DNA from: Undibacterium sp. YM2
Lineage (GTDB): Bacteria > Pseudomonadota > Gammaproteobacteria > Burkholderiales > Burkholderiaceae_D
Assembly (NCBI RefSeq): GCF_009937975.1
Contig: NZ_AP018441.1
Span: forward strand, 930,001-994,000
DNA length: 64,000 nucleotides
Direction of reading: 5' to 3'
Position 1 is the first letter of the stretch; each line of letters begins with the position of its first letter. A model generated the notes under the pieces. The model was not told the DNA's origin and ran no database searches. It saw nothing but the letters and a program-made list of their open reading frames with translations. Shown piece after piece: positions 27,165 to 36,054 of this stretch. The position numbers and the translations under genes are program-made.

Positions 27165-28400
27165 ATGTCCTCTGCAACCAAGATCAGCAATGCTGGCCTG
27201 GCGACCTTACTGGCTGCCCTGGCCATGCTTGGTCCGTTCTCGATTGATACTTACCTCCCGGCTTTCCCCAATATCCAAGCTACCCTGCATGCGAGTGCAC
27301 TGGAAGTACAGCAGACCCTGACAGCTTATATGCTGTCCTTTGCCGTCATGACCTTATGGCATGGCGCTTTGTCAGACGCATTTGGCAGGCGCAATGTGAT
27401 ACTGGTGGCACTGGCGGTATTTGCCGTGGCCAGCTTTGGTTGTGCTTCTGTGCACAGCATTCATTACCTGTGGGGCTTCCGTATCCTGCAAGGCGTGTCT
27501 GCCGGGGCTGGCATGGTAGTGGGGCGTGCCATTATCCGAGACTTGTATGCAGGTGCCCCGGCTGAGCGTCTGCTGTCGCTTGTCACCATGATATTCTCTA
27601 TCGCGCCGGCGATTGCGCCCATATTGGGTGGCTGGATAGTCAGTTTCCTGAGCTGGCGGGCGATTTTTCTGTTGTTGTTTGGCTATACCGTGGTCTTGTG
27701 GTGGGCTTGCTACAAGCGTTTGCCTGAATCCCTGCCTATGGACAAGCGCCAGCCTTTCAGCGCCGAATTTTTATGGGTCAGTTATAAAAAAGTATTCAAG
27801 TCTCCACTGTTTCACTTGAAGGCTGGCACTATTGCTTTTAATTTTGCCGGTCTTTTCCTGTATGTGTCAGCGGCACCTGCCTTTATCACCCAGCATTTGC
27901 ACCTGGGGCCGGACCAGTTTGGCTGGCAATTTGTGCCCTCTGTCGGCGGCATCTTTTTTGGCGCACTGGCAGCCAACCGCCTGGCAGGCAAAATGACGGT
28001 ATGGAAACAGGTCAGCATAGGCTTTTGCTTTCTGCTTGGCGCATCCTTGTTCAATGTCATCTTCCATTATTTTTCTCCACCTATACTCCTGTGGTCGGTG
28101 ACACCCCTGTTTTTCTATACTTTTGGCATGTCACTGGTGGCGCCTGGGGCGACTCTGCTGGTACTGGACTTGTTCCCGAATATACGTGGCATCGTTGCTT
28201 CCTGCCAGTCGGCCACGGTGACACTATTGGGTGCAGTGATTGCCGGCATTGTTGCGCCAGCTCTTGATCATTCTGTTCTGACGCTGGCATTAGGTCAATT
28301 TGCGTGTGCCGGCATAGGTGCCATCATGTGGTTCACGGGCCGGGCTTATTGGCGTGCGATGACAGCGCAACAACAAAATGCCTGGGAAACTATTGACTGA
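27165..28400 (+). CDS. Multidrug efflux MFS transporter, Bcr/CflA family
   Basis: This 411-residue membrane protein has twelve predicted helices. The family wording is clear: ALAMLGPFSIDTYLPAFPNI, QQTLTAYMLSFAVMTLWHG, ALSDAFGRRNVILV (motif A of the major facilitator superfamily) and RILQGVSAGAGMVVGRAIIRD (motif C-like). Bcr/CflA proteins export drugs such as bicyclomycin, sulfonamides or chloramphenicol with protons. The actual substrate here is unknown. It stands alone between gabD and the porin gene. Confidence 0.9.
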   Translation: MSSATKISNAGLATLLAALAMLGPFSIDTYLPAFPNIQATLHASALEVQQTLTAYMLSFAVMTLWHGALSDAFGRRNVILVALAVFAVASFGCASVHSIHYLWGFRILQGVSAGAGMVVGRAIIRDLYAGAPAERLLSLVTMIFSIAPAIAPILGGWIVSFLSWRAIFLLLFGYTVVLWWACYKRLPESLPMDKRQPFSAEFLWVSYKKVFKSPLFHLKAGTIAFNFAGLFLYVSAAPAFITQHLHLGPDQFGWQFVPSVGGIFFGALAANRLAGKMTVWKQVSIGFCFLLGASLFNVIFHYFSPPILLWSVTPLFFYTFGMSLVAPGATLLVLDLFPNIRGIVASCQSATVTLLGAVIAGIVAPALDHSVLTLALGQFACAGIGAIMWFTGRAYWRAMTAQQQNAWETID

Positions 28401-28468
28401 TTGATTTGCGAATAGTCAAACAAAATTTAAATACTTTTTAAGAAGTAAATAAATTTTGAGTCAGTTAC

Positions 28469-28498
28469 TTGAAATGCATTTTGCTGCCCCTATATAAT
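28469..28498 (+). promoter_or_regulatory. Porin gene promoter
   Basis: TTGAAA (28469-28474) and TATAAT (28493-28498) are separated by 18 bases, a good sigma-70 match. It predicts a leader of almost 290 bases. The interval 28401-28793 has no gene. It holds this promoter, an AT-rich leader, and the stem GTTTTTACC/GGTAAAAAC (28734-28766) 27 bases before the porin ATG. Confidence 0.65.
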
Positions 28499-28793
28499 TG
28501 ATGCTTTGCAACAATGGTGCAAAATCAAGCGTGTCAGCAGCTTTTCTGGATTTTGTGTACTATTCGTTCCGCATATGCAAATAAGATATCCATCGTGTCT
28601 TTATTTTGCGAACTTAATTAAAGTGTAGCTTTCTAAACACATCGAATTCATCAAGTTGTCACTTTTCACAGGTATCGTGCCGCTTGTCATTGGATCTCTT
28701 GCTGATTCAAGGCTGTAAAACACCTGTGCTTCTGTTTTTACCGTACTTGATGATGTTGGTAAAAACTTAACATTCATTTTTGGATACATGATA

Positions 28794-29852
28794 ATGAAAA
28801 AATCAATCTTCGCACTCGCTCTGATGGGTGCTTTCTCTGGCGCGGCTTTCGCACAATCTACAGTGACTATCTACGGTGTTGTAGACGTTGGCTTCCAAAG
28901 CCTGGACAACGGTACTCCAGCTGGTCGCTTCAACAAGATCCAAAGTGGTCAAGAAGCAGGTTCCCGTATCGGCTTCAAAGGCGTTGAAGATCTGGGCGGC
29001 GGTTTGAAAGCAAACTTCGTTCTGGAGCAAGGCGTTCAGGTTGATACAGGCGAATCCGATCAAGGCCGTACTTTTGGTCGTCGTTCTACAGTTGGTCTGT
29101 CTGGCGATTTCGGTGCAGTTGATTTCGGCCGTGACAAGTCTCCAACTCTGAAATACTTCGACAACTTCGATCCGTTCGGTTCCGCTCTGATCAACAATGG
29201 TAATGGCGTTCGCGCACTGTACTTCGTTGGTGGCTCTGCAACTGTTGCTGGCGTTAATGCTAACTCCACAGGCCGCGTAAGCAATTCCGTTTTCTACTAC
29301 ACACCAGGTAACCTGAGTGGTTTCTCTGCTGCTGCACAATACGGTTTCGGCGAAGCTGCTGGTGATAACTCTGCAGGCCGTTCCCTGGGTTTGACCCTGG
29401 GTTACAAAGTTGACGCTCTGGAAGTTGGCTTCAACTACCTGAAAGACAATGCACAAGACGCAAAACTGTTCACAAACGCCAAAAAAGGTGTTTCTGTTGC
29501 AGCTTCTTACGACTTCGGCGTTGCCAAGCCAGTATTCATCTATCAAAAAACGACAGACGACCTGACTCTGGAAAAGAAAGCATACACTCTGGCAGTAACA
29601 GTTCCTGTTGATGCAAACAGCAAAGTATTTGCTGGTTTCACACAACTGAAAAACTCCACACCATTCAACGCAACTAGCCAAGTTGGCGATGCAAAACAAA
29701 TCGCTATCGCTTACAACTATGCTCTGTCCAAGCGTACAGACCTGTACACAGCGTTTGCACGTCTGACACAAGATGCTAATTCCAAGGAATTGGCAGCTGT
29801 GAATGGCGCATCCGTTAAAGAATTTACTGCTGGCGTACGTCACCAGTTCTAA
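28794..29852 (+). CDS. General porin (Gram-negative type, betaproteobacterial)
   Basis: The 352-residue protein has a signal peptide, MKKSIFALALMGAFSGAAFA, followed by QSTVTIYGVVDVGFQS, the usual start of betaproteobacterial trimeric porins. Its barrel shows alternating strands such as RIGFKGVEDLGGGLKANFVL, FGRRSTVGLSGDFGAVDFGR and the terminal EFTAGVRHQF with the C-terminal Phe needed for BAM recognition. It should form a 16-stranded passive channel. Codon use is strongly biased (GTT, GCT, AAC, CTG), as in highly expressed genes. A second ATG two codons upstream is less likely. A terminator follows. Confidence 0.95.
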   Translation: MKKSIFALALMGAFSGAAFAQSTVTIYGVVDVGFQSLDNGTPAGRFNKIQSGQEAGSRIGFKGVEDLGGGLKANFVLEQGVQVDTGESDQGRTFGRRSTVGLSGDFGAVDFGRDKSPTLKYFDNFDPFGSALINNGNGVRALYFVGGSATVAGVNANSTGRVSNSVFYYTPGNLSGFSAAAQYGFGEAAGDNSAGRSLGLTLGYKVDALEVGFNYLKDNAQDAKLFTNAKKGVSVAASYDFGVAKPVFIYQKTTDDLTLEKKAYTLAVTVPVDANSKVFAGFTQLKNSTPFNATSQVGDAKQIAIAYNYALSKRTDLYTAFARLTQDANSKELAAVNGASVKEFTAGVRHQF

Positions 29853-29890
29853 TTCGACAGAAGGGCCAGTCCCTTCTTGACGATGTATAA

Positions 29891-29920
29891 AAGAGTGCCC
29901 TTTATGGGCACTCTTTTTTT
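29891..29920 (+). terminator. Porin terminator
   Basis: A ten-base perfect stem, AAGAGTGCCC (29891-29900) and GGGCACTCTT (29906-29915), has a five-base loop. A T-run continues to 29920. It lies 39 bases after the porin stop. Confidence 0.93.
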
Positions 29921-29997
29921 ATCTGCAGTACCTGCCGCAGTCTGAGCTACGTTGTAATTCAGGGTGCAGGCGAACGCTGACAGTCGCTTTGTACGGG

Positions 29998-30042
29998 GTC
30001 TGACGGGATATTCCTGTCAGACACGGCTGGGTTTGTTACAAT
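29998..30042 (+). promoter_or_regulatory. Promoter with overlapping inverted repeat for the DUF2782-thrB group
   Basis: GTCTGACGGG (29998-30007) and CCTGTCAGAC (30013-30022) pair with one G-T wobble around ATATT. The right arm contains CTGTCA (30014-30019), which could serve as a -35 for TACAAT at 30037-30042, 17 bases further on. A regulator binding the repeat would cover the promoter. Confidence 0.4.
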
Positions 30043-30069
30043 GCCTATATATCTTTTCCGGGCTTCATC

Positions 30070-30513
30070 ATGAAAATCACGAAAAAATCCGCGGTATTAC
30101 TGACGCTTATGCTGGCTTCTACTGCAGGACAGGCCGTTTTCGCACAAGCTCCTTCCAAGGCCGATGTGCCACCCCCACCGAAGATGGAGAAACTGGAAGA
30201 AGTCCCTGATCCCAAAGGTGTATCAGTGAGCAAGCCAGAACCCAGGACCAAAGTGACGGAAAAGCGCGTCATTGGCGGCAAGGGGACTGAAGTACAGGTC
30301 AAGTCTGGCAAAAGCAATTACACAGTCAAGACAGATACCGATGTAGGTAATGCCCCAAAAGGCACGGTACAGGGCGATGCCAACCGTGCAGCCCAATGGA
30401 CCATCCTTGAATTCGGTGGCAAAAAAGAAGTGAAAGAGGGAAATCCTCCTGATGTACTGGCTCCTGCACCAGCTAAATCAGCCGCTTCCGCCAGTGCTGC
30501 AGCATCGAAGTAA
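30070..30513 (+). CDS. DUF2782-like secreted protein
   Basis: The 147-residue protein has a signal peptide, roughly residues 1-26 ending AVFAQ. A proline- and lysine-rich stretch (about 30-60) follows, and then a small domain with VTEKRVIGGKGTEVQVKSGK and TVKTDTDVGNAPKGTV. The C-terminus is low-complexity Ala/Ser/Lys. DUF2782 proteins commonly precede thrB, and thrB is the next gene here. That supports the assignment more than the sequence alone does. No function is known. Confidence 0.75.
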   Translation: MKITKKSAVLLTLMLASTAGQAVFAQAPSKADVPPPPKMEKLEEVPDPKGVSVSKPEPRTKVTEKRVIGGKGTEVQVKSGKSNYTVKTDTDVGNAPKGTVQGDANRAAQWTILEFGGKKEVKEGNPPDVLAPAPAKSAASASAAASK

Positions 30514-30555
30514 GCATTTAAGTAAGCATTCACTTAGCTCTCATTTTTAATCGAC

Positions 30556-31521
30556 ATGGCAGTTTTTACACCGGTAAGTCTGGAAGACCTTGGCCTCTGG
30601 ATGCAGCAATTCCCTTTGGGTAAGGCCCTAAGCATCAAAGGTATCGCCTCAGGCATAGAAAACAGTAATTTCTTTATCAATACAGAGGCAGGTGAGTTTG
30701 TATTGACGATATTTGAAAACCTGAGTTTTGAGCAGCTGCCTTTCTATCTGAAACTCATGCGTCACCTGGCGGATCATGGCGTACTGGTGCCCGCACCTAT
30801 TGCCAATGATCAGGGTGAGTTAGTAGTTGCTTTGCATGGCAAGCCCGCGGCTATTGTCAGCAAGCTTGAAGGCAGTTCACAAATGGAGCCGCAGGCAGTG
30901 CATTGTGCGGAAGTCGGCGCGATGCTGGCACGCATGCATATTGCAGGTAAGGATTTCAGCATACAGCAACCTAATTTGCGTTCGCTGGACTGGTGGCATG
31001 AGACCACACCCAAGGTTTTGCCTTTCCTGACAGATGAGTTGCAGCACTTGTTGCGTGCCGAAGTTCATTTCCAGGACGCTTTCGACAGCACGCCAATTTA
31101 CCGTGCCTTGCCACGGGGCCCCGTGCATGCAGACTTGTTCCGCAATAATGTGATGTTCGACGGCGAGCGCCTGACCGGTTTCTTTGATTTTTATTTCGCC
31201 GGTTGTGATACCTGGATTTTTGATGTGGCCGTAACCGTCAATGACTGGTGTATTGACGTCGCCACCGGCGTGCTGGATGAGGCGCGCGTGCTGGCCTTGC
31301 TGAACGCTTACCATGCAGTGCGCCCTTTCACCAAAGAAGAGGGCATTGCCTGGCAACCCATGTTGCGTGCAGCGGCTTTGCGTTTCTGGTTGTCGCGTCT
31401 GTATGATTTTTACCAGCCCAGGGATGCAGAGATGCTGACCCCGCATGATCCTACGCATTTTGAACGCATTTTGCGCCTGCGTGAATCGGGTCGTGTGCCA
31501 GCATTGCCTGTCAATACATGA
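30556..31521 (+). CDS. thrB: Homoserine kinase (ThrB, aminoglycoside-phosphotransferase-like fold)
   Basis: The 321-residue kinase phosphorylates homoserine in threonine synthesis. It belongs to the APH-like type found in Pseudomonas and Burkholderiales rather than the GHMP type of E. coli. It contains [20 protein letters not shown], the catalytic loop [18 protein letters not shown] and the [16 protein letters not shown] segment. The stop overlaps the next gene in an ATGA arrangement. Confidence 0.95.
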   Translation: MAVFTPVSLEDLGLWMQQFPLGKALSIKGIASGIENSNFFINTEAGEFVLTIFENLSFEQLPFYLKLMRHLADHGVLVPAPIANDQGELVVALHGKPAAIVSKLEGSSQMEPQAVHCAEVGAMLARMHIAGKDFSIQQPNLRSLDWWHETTPKVLPFLTDELQHLLRAEVHFQDAFDSTPIYRALPRGPVHADLFRNNVMFDGERLTGFFDFYFAGCDTWIFDVAVTVNDWCIDVATGVLDEARVLALLNAYHAVRPFTKEEGIAWQPMLRAAALRFWLSRLYDFYQPRDAEMLTPHDPTHFERILRLRESGRVPALPVNT

Positions 31522-32297
31522 AAACAGTAGATGCAAGGTCAGGCTGGACCTGGGTGGCCCGGGGTTTTGCGCTATTCCGTCAACGGCCCGCAGAGTTGAT
31601 CAGCTTGTTTTTCTTATGGATGATGCTGACTCAATTGCTGAAGTTCATTCCTGTCGCAGGGCAATTCCTGAGCCTGTTTTTGTTCCCTGTATTTTCAGTC
31701 GGGCTTATGCAAGCCTGTTTGCTGGTAGAAAATGAGCAGAGAATAACGCCCAGCTTGCTTTTCACTGGTTTTAAATCTCAGCACAGGATGGCTTTGCTGG
31801 GGTCAGGTGTCTTTCGTATATTGGCCATATTTGTAACGGGCTTACTTTCTGATGCACTGGCTGACGGAGATATCGAGGCCTTCGTAAAAATTATGCAAAC
31901 CGCCGGACCTATGGATGCGAATGCGCTGCAGCAAGCTTTTCCTTTCAAGGGCATTTTCTTTTCGGTCCTGTTTTATATTCCATTTGCGATGGCATTTTGG
32001 TACAGCGTTCCGTTGATGGTATGGCAGCGAATGTCGCTGATGAAATCCATGTTCTACAGTTTCTTTGCCGTACTCCATTCCTGGAAAGCCTTCATTGTCT
32101 ATGTCCTTGGCTTGTATGGTGTGATGATACTGGTCAGCCCGTTTGCACTCATTTTTGCAGGAATAGATATTTATGTTGCAGCACTTATGCTTGCGGCATT
32201 GTCATTTCTTATTTTTGTTATCGCTTATTGCTCTTCTTATCCGACTTACACAGATGTTTTTGGCAAGCCGGATGCAGGAGATCAGCCTGCTGCCTGA
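31518..32297 (+). CDS. Multi-pass membrane protein (BPSS1780-like family)
   Basis: This 259-residue inner-membrane protein has about six predicted helices. The N-terminal [20 protein letters not shown], then [14 protein letters not shown] and [19 protein letters not shown], match a family often annotated BPSS1780 in Burkholderiales. Its role is unknown. It shares four bases with thrB, so it is co-transcribed with it. Its 3' end overlaps the 3' end of the OsmC gene by 16 bases on the other strand. Confidence 0.82.
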   Translation: MKTVDARSGWTWVARGFALFRQRPAELISLFFLWMMLTQLLKFIPVAGQFLSLFLFPVFSVGLMQACLLVENEQRITPSLLFTGFKSQHRMALLGSGVFRILAIFVTGLLSDALADGDIEAFVKIMQTAGPMDANALQQAFPFKGIFFSVLFYIPFAMAFWYSVPLMVWQRMSLMKSMFYSFFAVLHSWKAFIVYVLGLYGVMILVSPFALIFAGIDIYVAALMLAALSFLIFVIAYCSSYPTYTDVFGKPDAGDQPAA

Positions 32298-32737
32298 TGT
32301 TCTGAAGGCAGATCCAGGTCTTCGATGATCTCAAAGCTATGTGTCATTTCTGCTGTCTTTTCCAGCATGATTGATGCAGAGCAGTATTTTTCATGTGACA
32401 GCTTGATAGCGCGTTCAACCAGGTTGGCTTTCAACTGACGGCCACGCACGACGAAGTGAAAATTGATCTTGGTGAATACCTTGGGTTCGGTTTCCGCACG
32501 TTCGGCTGTCAGCTTGACGTCACAGCCACGGATATCTTGCTTGCCCTTGCGCAAAATCAGCACCACATCATAAGCCGAGCAGCCACCTGTGCCCAGCAAT
32601 ACCATTTCCATAGGGCGGGGCGCAAGATTACGGCCGCCGCCATCAGGTGCGCCATCCATTAATACAGCATGACCGGAACCGGTTTCTGCCAGAAAAGACA
32701 TGCCGGACGACCCTGTCCAGCGTACTGTTGCTTCCAT
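32282..32737 (-). CDS. OsmC family protein
   Basis: The 151-residue protein has the OsmC/Ohr fold. Two cysteines that usually form the peroxidatic pair are in LLGTGGCSAYDVVLIL and HEKYCSASIMLEK. It is closer to the YhfA/OsmC-like branch than to organic-hydroperoxide-specific Ohr, judging by APRPMEMVLLGTGGC. It would reduce peroxides with a dithiol donor. It is convergent with the thrB group, and the candidate small RNA lies divergently upstream. Confidence 0.88.
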   Translation of the reverse strand: MEATVRWTGSSGMSFLAETGSGHAVLMDGAPDGGGRNLAPRPMEMVLLGTGGCSAYDVVLILRKGKQDIRGCDVKLTAERAETEPKVFTKINFHFVVRGRQLKANLVERAIKLSHEKYCSASIMLEKTAEMTHSFEIIEDLDLPSEHQAAG

Positions 32738-32833
32738 TCTTTACTCCCCTCCGTTGAAATAGAAAATACCGTGCTCAGATTGTAGCCTATTGCTCAAAAT
32801 CGTGAACTTTTGCGCAAAAAACTGTAAATTACC

Positions 32834-32862
32834 TTGCACTGCACAATTTCTTGTCCTATTAT
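32834..32862 (+). promoter_or_regulatory. Promoter of the candidate small RNA
   Basis: TTGCAC (32834-32839) and TATTAT (32857-32862) are exactly 17 bases apart. The rplM promoter has the same -35 hexamer and spacing. Transcription would start near 32869, just before the first hairpin of the candidate small RNA. Confidence 0.6.
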
Positions 32863-32868
32863 TGACTC

Positions 32869-32970
32869 ATCGGTTAGTTAATGGCAAGTCTGTCAACTAA
32901 CCTCGCAATTGTCTCCTCCACCTACTCCTTTGGTGGATTCAACCCGAAGCCAGTCTTCGGGTTTTTTTTT
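32869..32970 (+). ncRNA. Candidate small RNA with three hairpins and a CUCCUCC motif
   Basis: About 100 bases hold three stem-loops in a row: GGTTAGTT/AACTAACC (32872-32902), TCCACC/GGTGGA (32917-32937) and AACCCGAAG/CTTCGGGTT (32941-32963). Nine T residues follow at 32962-32970, so the last is a Rho-independent terminator. Between stems one and two is CTCCTCC (32913-32919), which can pair with ribosome binding sites. A 17-base-spaced promoter sits in front and no frame is open. It may be a trans-acting RNA or a terminated leader upstream of rplM. I do not recognise a named family. Confidence 0.65.
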
Positions 32971-33032
32971 GCCCTATTTCTGCAAAATTTCCACACAGTG
33001 CCTGCAAAGACTGCACAAAAATTAAACAGTTC

Positions 33033-33061
33033 TTGCACTAAGTCTTTGAAAATACTATAAT
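33033..33061 (+). promoter_or_regulatory. rplM-rpsI promoter
   Basis: TTGCAC (33033-33038) and a perfect TATAAT (33056-33061) are 17 bases apart. The transcript would have a leader of about 113 bases containing CTCCCT/AGGGAG (around 33068-33088). That hairpin is a possible site for the autogenous control known for L13 in other bacteria. Confidence 0.75.
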
Positions 33062-33180
33062 TTCCGACTCCCTGATCGCCCAAGGGAGAAGTGATAAGGA
33101 CGAGTCTGCTGAAATTGATGGCAGAACCACCAAAAACACAGAATATTTGAGGGCGTTTTTAACTTTTATTAGGATTCAAC

Positions 33181-33609
33181 ATGAAAACCTTTTCCGCTAA
33201 GGGCCATGAGGTTCAGCGCGACTGGTTCGTGATTGACGCGACAGATAAAGTACTCGGACGTGTTGCCAGCGAAGTGGCACTCCGTTTACGCGGCAAACAT
33301 AAACCAGAATTTACACCACACGTAGACACAGGCGATTTTATCGTTGTTGTTAACGCAGGCAAACTGCGCGTGACTGGTACTAAAGCTCTGAACAAAACAT
33401 ACTACCGTCACACTGGTTATCCAGGCGGTATCTATGAAACAAATTTCCAGAAAATGCAAGAGCGTTTTCCAGGTCGTGCACTCGAGAAAGCTGTTAAAGG
33501 CATGTTGCCTAAAGGCCCACTCGGCTATGCAATGATCAAGAAGCTGAAAGTCTATGCAGATGCAACACATCCGCACGCAGCTCAGCAACCACAAGTACTC
33601 GACATCTAA
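33181..33609 (+). CDS. rplM: 50S ribosomal protein L13
   Basis: The 142-residue protein has the full family pattern: [60 protein letters not shown] and [17 protein letters not shown]. It binds 23S rRNA early in 50S assembly. AGGATT precedes the ATG, which follows a leader of about 113 bases. It is the first gene of the standard rplM-rpsI operon. Confidence 0.99.
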   Translation: MKTFSAKGHEVQRDWFVIDATDKVLGRVASEVALRLRGKHKPEFTPHVDTGDFIVVVNAGKLRVTGTKALNKTYYRHTGYPGGIYETNFQKMQERFPGRALEKAVKGMLPKGPLGYAMIKKLKVYADATHPHAAQQPQVLDI

Positions 33610-33618
33610 GGATTAGCC

Positions 33619-34011
33619 ATGATCGGTAATTACAACTACGGAACTGGCCGTCGCAAGAGCGCAGTTGCTCGCGTATTCCTGAAATCCGGCAGCGGCAAGA
33701 TCGTTGTCAACGGCAAACCGGCTAACGAGTATTTCTCTCGTGAAACTGGCCTGATGGTCATCCGTCAACCTCTGGAACTGACTAATAATCTCGAAACATT
33801 CGACATTATGGTTAACGTTCACGGTGGTGGCGAATCCGGCCAATCCGGTGCTGTTCGTCACGGTATCACTCGTGCCCTGATCGACTACGATGCAACTTTG
33901 AAATCTGAATTGTCCAAAGCTGGCTTCGTTACTCGTGATGCTCGCGAAGTTGAACGTAAAAAAGTTGGTCTGCGCAAAGCACGTCGCGCAAAACAATTCT
34001 CCAAGCGTTAA
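33619..34011 (+). CDS. rpsI: 30S ribosomal protein S9
   Basis: The 130-residue protein shows [20 protein letters not shown], the [20 protein letters not shown] segment and the basic C-terminus ending RRAKQFSKR. That tail reaches the ribosomal P site. It follows rplM by nine bases. A 24-bp palindrome and then a terminator come after it. Confidence 0.99.
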   Translation: MIGNYNYGTGRRKSAVARVFLKSGSGKIVVNGKPANEYFSRETGLMVIRQPLELTNNLETFDIMVNVHGGGESGQSGAVRHGITRALIDYDATLKSELSKAGFVTRDAREVERKKVGLRKARRAKQFSKR

Positions 34012-34028
34012 TTTTTTATCGCTGGAAG

Positions 34029-34052
34029 CAATTGCTGCAATTGCAGCAATTG
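34029..34052. repeat. Perfect 24-bp palindrome after rpsI
   Basis: The half-site CAATTGCTGCAA is followed directly by its exact reverse complement TTGCAGCAATTG, with no spacer. It lies 18 bases after the rpsI stop and 11 bases before the terminator stem. It could be a protein-binding site or an extra hairpin that protects the mRNA end. Confidence 0.85.
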
Positions 34053-34062
34053 TTACAAGAGA

Positions 34063-34088
34063 AAGCCGCCTGCAAGGGCGGCTTTTTT
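34063..34088 (+). terminator. rplM-rpsI terminator
   Basis: AAGCCGCC (34063-34070) and GGCGGCTT (34077-34084) form an eight-base stem with a six-base loop. T residues continue to 34088. Confidence 0.92.
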
Positions 34089-34141
34089 GCTTTGGAGCAT
34101 GTAACGAGTTTTTTCAGTCTCGACGGCATGGACTCTTATGC

Positions 34142-34150
34142 TGCTAGAAT
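34142..34150 (+). promoter_or_regulatory. Extended -10 promoter of argC
   Basis: TGC-TAGAAT at 34142-34150 is an extended -10 box, 30 bases before the argC ATG. The twelve bases GCTAGAATAGCG are shared with the recN promoter. Confidence 0.5.
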
Positions 34151-34179
34151 AGCGTCAAAATTTCTTGCAAGGAAAGCAT

Positions 34180-35217
34180 ATGATTAAAATTGGCATCGTA
34201 GGTGGCACGGGATATACCGGGGTAGAATTATTGCGCATATTGGCCACCCATCCTGAAGCGCAAATCACGGCAATCACTTCCCGCAAGGAAGATGGCTTGC
34301 CGGTTTCTGAAATGTATCCTTCCCTGCGTGGCCGCGTGGATATCGCTTTTTCTGCGCCAGATAAAGCCAACCTCAAGGAATGTGACGTCGTCTTCTTCGC
34401 CACCCCGCATGGCGTCGCCATGGCACAGACACCTGAATTGCTGGCCGCTGGCGTCAAGGTCATCGACCTGGCAGCAGATTTCCGCATGAAGAATGTGGCC
34501 GAATTTGAAAAATGGTATGGCATTCCGCACACTTGTACCGATGTGCTGGAAGAAGCCGTGTATGGCTTGCCAGAGCTGAACCGGGCCGCCATCAAGACCG
34601 CCAGGGTAGTTGGTAATCCTGGTTGCTACCCAACCACCATGCAACTGGGTTTTGCACCGCTGCTGAAGGCAGGCATCATTGATGCCGGTAACCTCATCGC
34701 TGACTGCAAATCCGGCGTCTCCGGTGCAGGCCGCAAGGCTGAGCTTGGACTCTTGTTCTCTGAGACCAGTGACACCTTCAAAGCCTATGGCGTATCCGGC
34801 CACAGGCATACCCCTGAGACCATAGAACAATTGCAGCGCATCAGCAAAGACCAGGTAGGTTTGCTGTTCACGCCGCACCTGGTGCCTATGATACGCGGCA
34901 TGCATTCCACCCTGTATGCGCGCCTGAATACAGAAATCAGCAACGAAGACTTGCAGGCCCTGTTTGAAAACGCCTACAAGGATGAAGTCTTTGTTGATGT
35001 TCTGCCATTCGGCTCGCATCCTGAGACACGTTCTACCCGCGCTTCCAACATGTTGCGCCTGGCTTTGCACAGGCCAAACAATGGCAATACCGTCGTCATA
35101 CTGGTCGTGCAGGATAACCTGGTCAAAGGTGCATCCGGTCAGGCGGTGCAGTGTATGAATCTGATGTTTGGCCTGGCCGAAAATACCGGCCTGATGCACG
35201 TACCAGTGCTGCCGTAA
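34180..35217 (+). CDS. argC: N-acetyl-gamma-glutamyl-phosphate reductase
   Basis: The 345-residue enzyme makes N-acetylglutamate semialdehyde in arginine synthesis. The N-terminal NAD(P) loop [18 protein letters not shown], the catalytic Cys at 149 in [15 protein letters not shown] and the later [13 protein letters not shown] and [11 protein letters not shown] blocks are typical of the long argC type. The ATG at 34180 has an AAGGAAAG ribosome site and matches the family N-terminus. A start five codons earlier lacks support. An extended -10 box lies 30 bases upstream. Confidence 0.96.
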   Translation: MIKIGIVGGTGYTGVELLRILATHPEAQITAITSRKEDGLPVSEMYPSLRGRVDIAFSAPDKANLKECDVVFFATPHGVAMAQTPELLAAGVKVIDLAADFRMKNVAEFEKWYGIPHTCTDVLEEAVYGLPELNRAAIKTARVVGNPGCYPTTMQLGFAPLLKAGIIDAGNLIADCKSGVSGAGRKAELGLLFSETSDTFKAYGVSGHRHTPETIEQLQRISKDQVGLLFTPHLVPMIRGMHSTLYARLNTEISNEDLQALFENAYKDEVFVDVLPFGSHPETRSTRASNMLRLALHRPNNGNTVVILVVQDNLVKGASGQAVQCMNLMFGLAENTGLMHVPVLP

Positions 35218-35227
35218 TCACGCAGCC

Positions 35228-35953
35228 ATGGCAAAGTCACGTCTGACTCCCAAGCGCTTCCTGGCGCCAAAAATGACGATTACGCATGAAAAGCCATGGA
35301 CATTTAAAGTGGCCATGGCTGGAATCGTCATTGGCATTGCTGCCGGCGTTGCCTGGTGGACTTATGACCTCGGCAAGAGCTTTGCTTTTGGTTCCAGGAT
35401 CAGTGCTGACCAGGTCGAAGAACTGAAAGAAAAAATCAAGGAATTGACTGCCGAGCGTGACAAGCTGTCACTGGCAGCCAATACCATAGAGAGCACGGTC
35501 AATATTGACAAATCTACCCAGAAGCAATTGACCGACCAGGTCAAGGCACTGACGACAGAAAACCTCAAGCTCAAGGATGACCTGGCTTTTTTTGAAAGCC
35601 TGACACCCTCAGCCGTAGGCGCAGAAGGGATTTCCCTGCAAAATTTCAAGGTGGAAATGCTAAGCCCTGGCCAGTTACGCTACAGGGCGCTGGTCATGCA
35701 AGGTGGCAAGACAGGGCGGGATTTCACTGGCGAAATGCAATTTAGCTTGAACTTGGTACAAGTTGGTAAACCTGCTACGATGCTGTTTCCCGATCCTAAA
35801 TCGGGCGATGCCGGGAAGTTGAAGTTATCATTCCGGCATTATCAAAGGCTGGAAGGTACGATCACCTTGCCAGAGGGAGCTACGGTTAAAGCTGTACAGG
35901 CCAAGGTGTTAGCAAATGGCCAGACCCGGGCTCAGCAAATGGTCAATTTATAG
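35228..35953 (+). CDS. Single-pass membrane protein with coiled coil (DUF6776-like)
   Basis: The 241-residue protein has a short basic N-terminus and one transmembrane helix (about 27-48, VAMAGIVIGIAAGVAWWTY). A coiled coil follows (about 60-120, VEELKEKIKELTAERDKLSL and onward), then a soluble beta-rich C-terminal domain (SLQNFKVEMLSPGQLRYRAL). It fits proteins labelled DUF6776, which often sit near bactofilin and erpA in Burkholderiales. The topology suggests a periplasmic domain. Function unknown. Confidence 0.8.
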   Translation: MAKSRLTPKRFLAPKMTITHEKPWTFKVAMAGIVIGIAAGVAWWTYDLGKSFAFGSRISADQVEELKEKIKELTAERDKLSLAANTIESTVNIDKSTQKQLTDQVKALTTENLKLKDDLAFFESLTPSAVGAEGISLQNFKVEMLSPGQLRYRALVMQGGKTGRDFTGEMQFSLNLVQVGKPATMLFPDPKSGDAGKLKLSFRHYQRLEGTITLPEGATVKAVQAKVLANGQTRAQQMVNL

Positions 35954-36054
35954 CGGTCAATTTATAAACCACGCAAAGAAACTGCTGCAATTGCTAAAAA
36001 TAGCATTTCTCATCTGCTGCGGGTTCTGGCTTATTTCCTCAAAAGGGAGCAAGA

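Noticed and set aside
28803..29843. 346-codon antisense frame covering the porin
   Set aside because: Strong codon bias in the porin removes stop codons from the opposite strand. The product is Cys-rich and unlike any protein.
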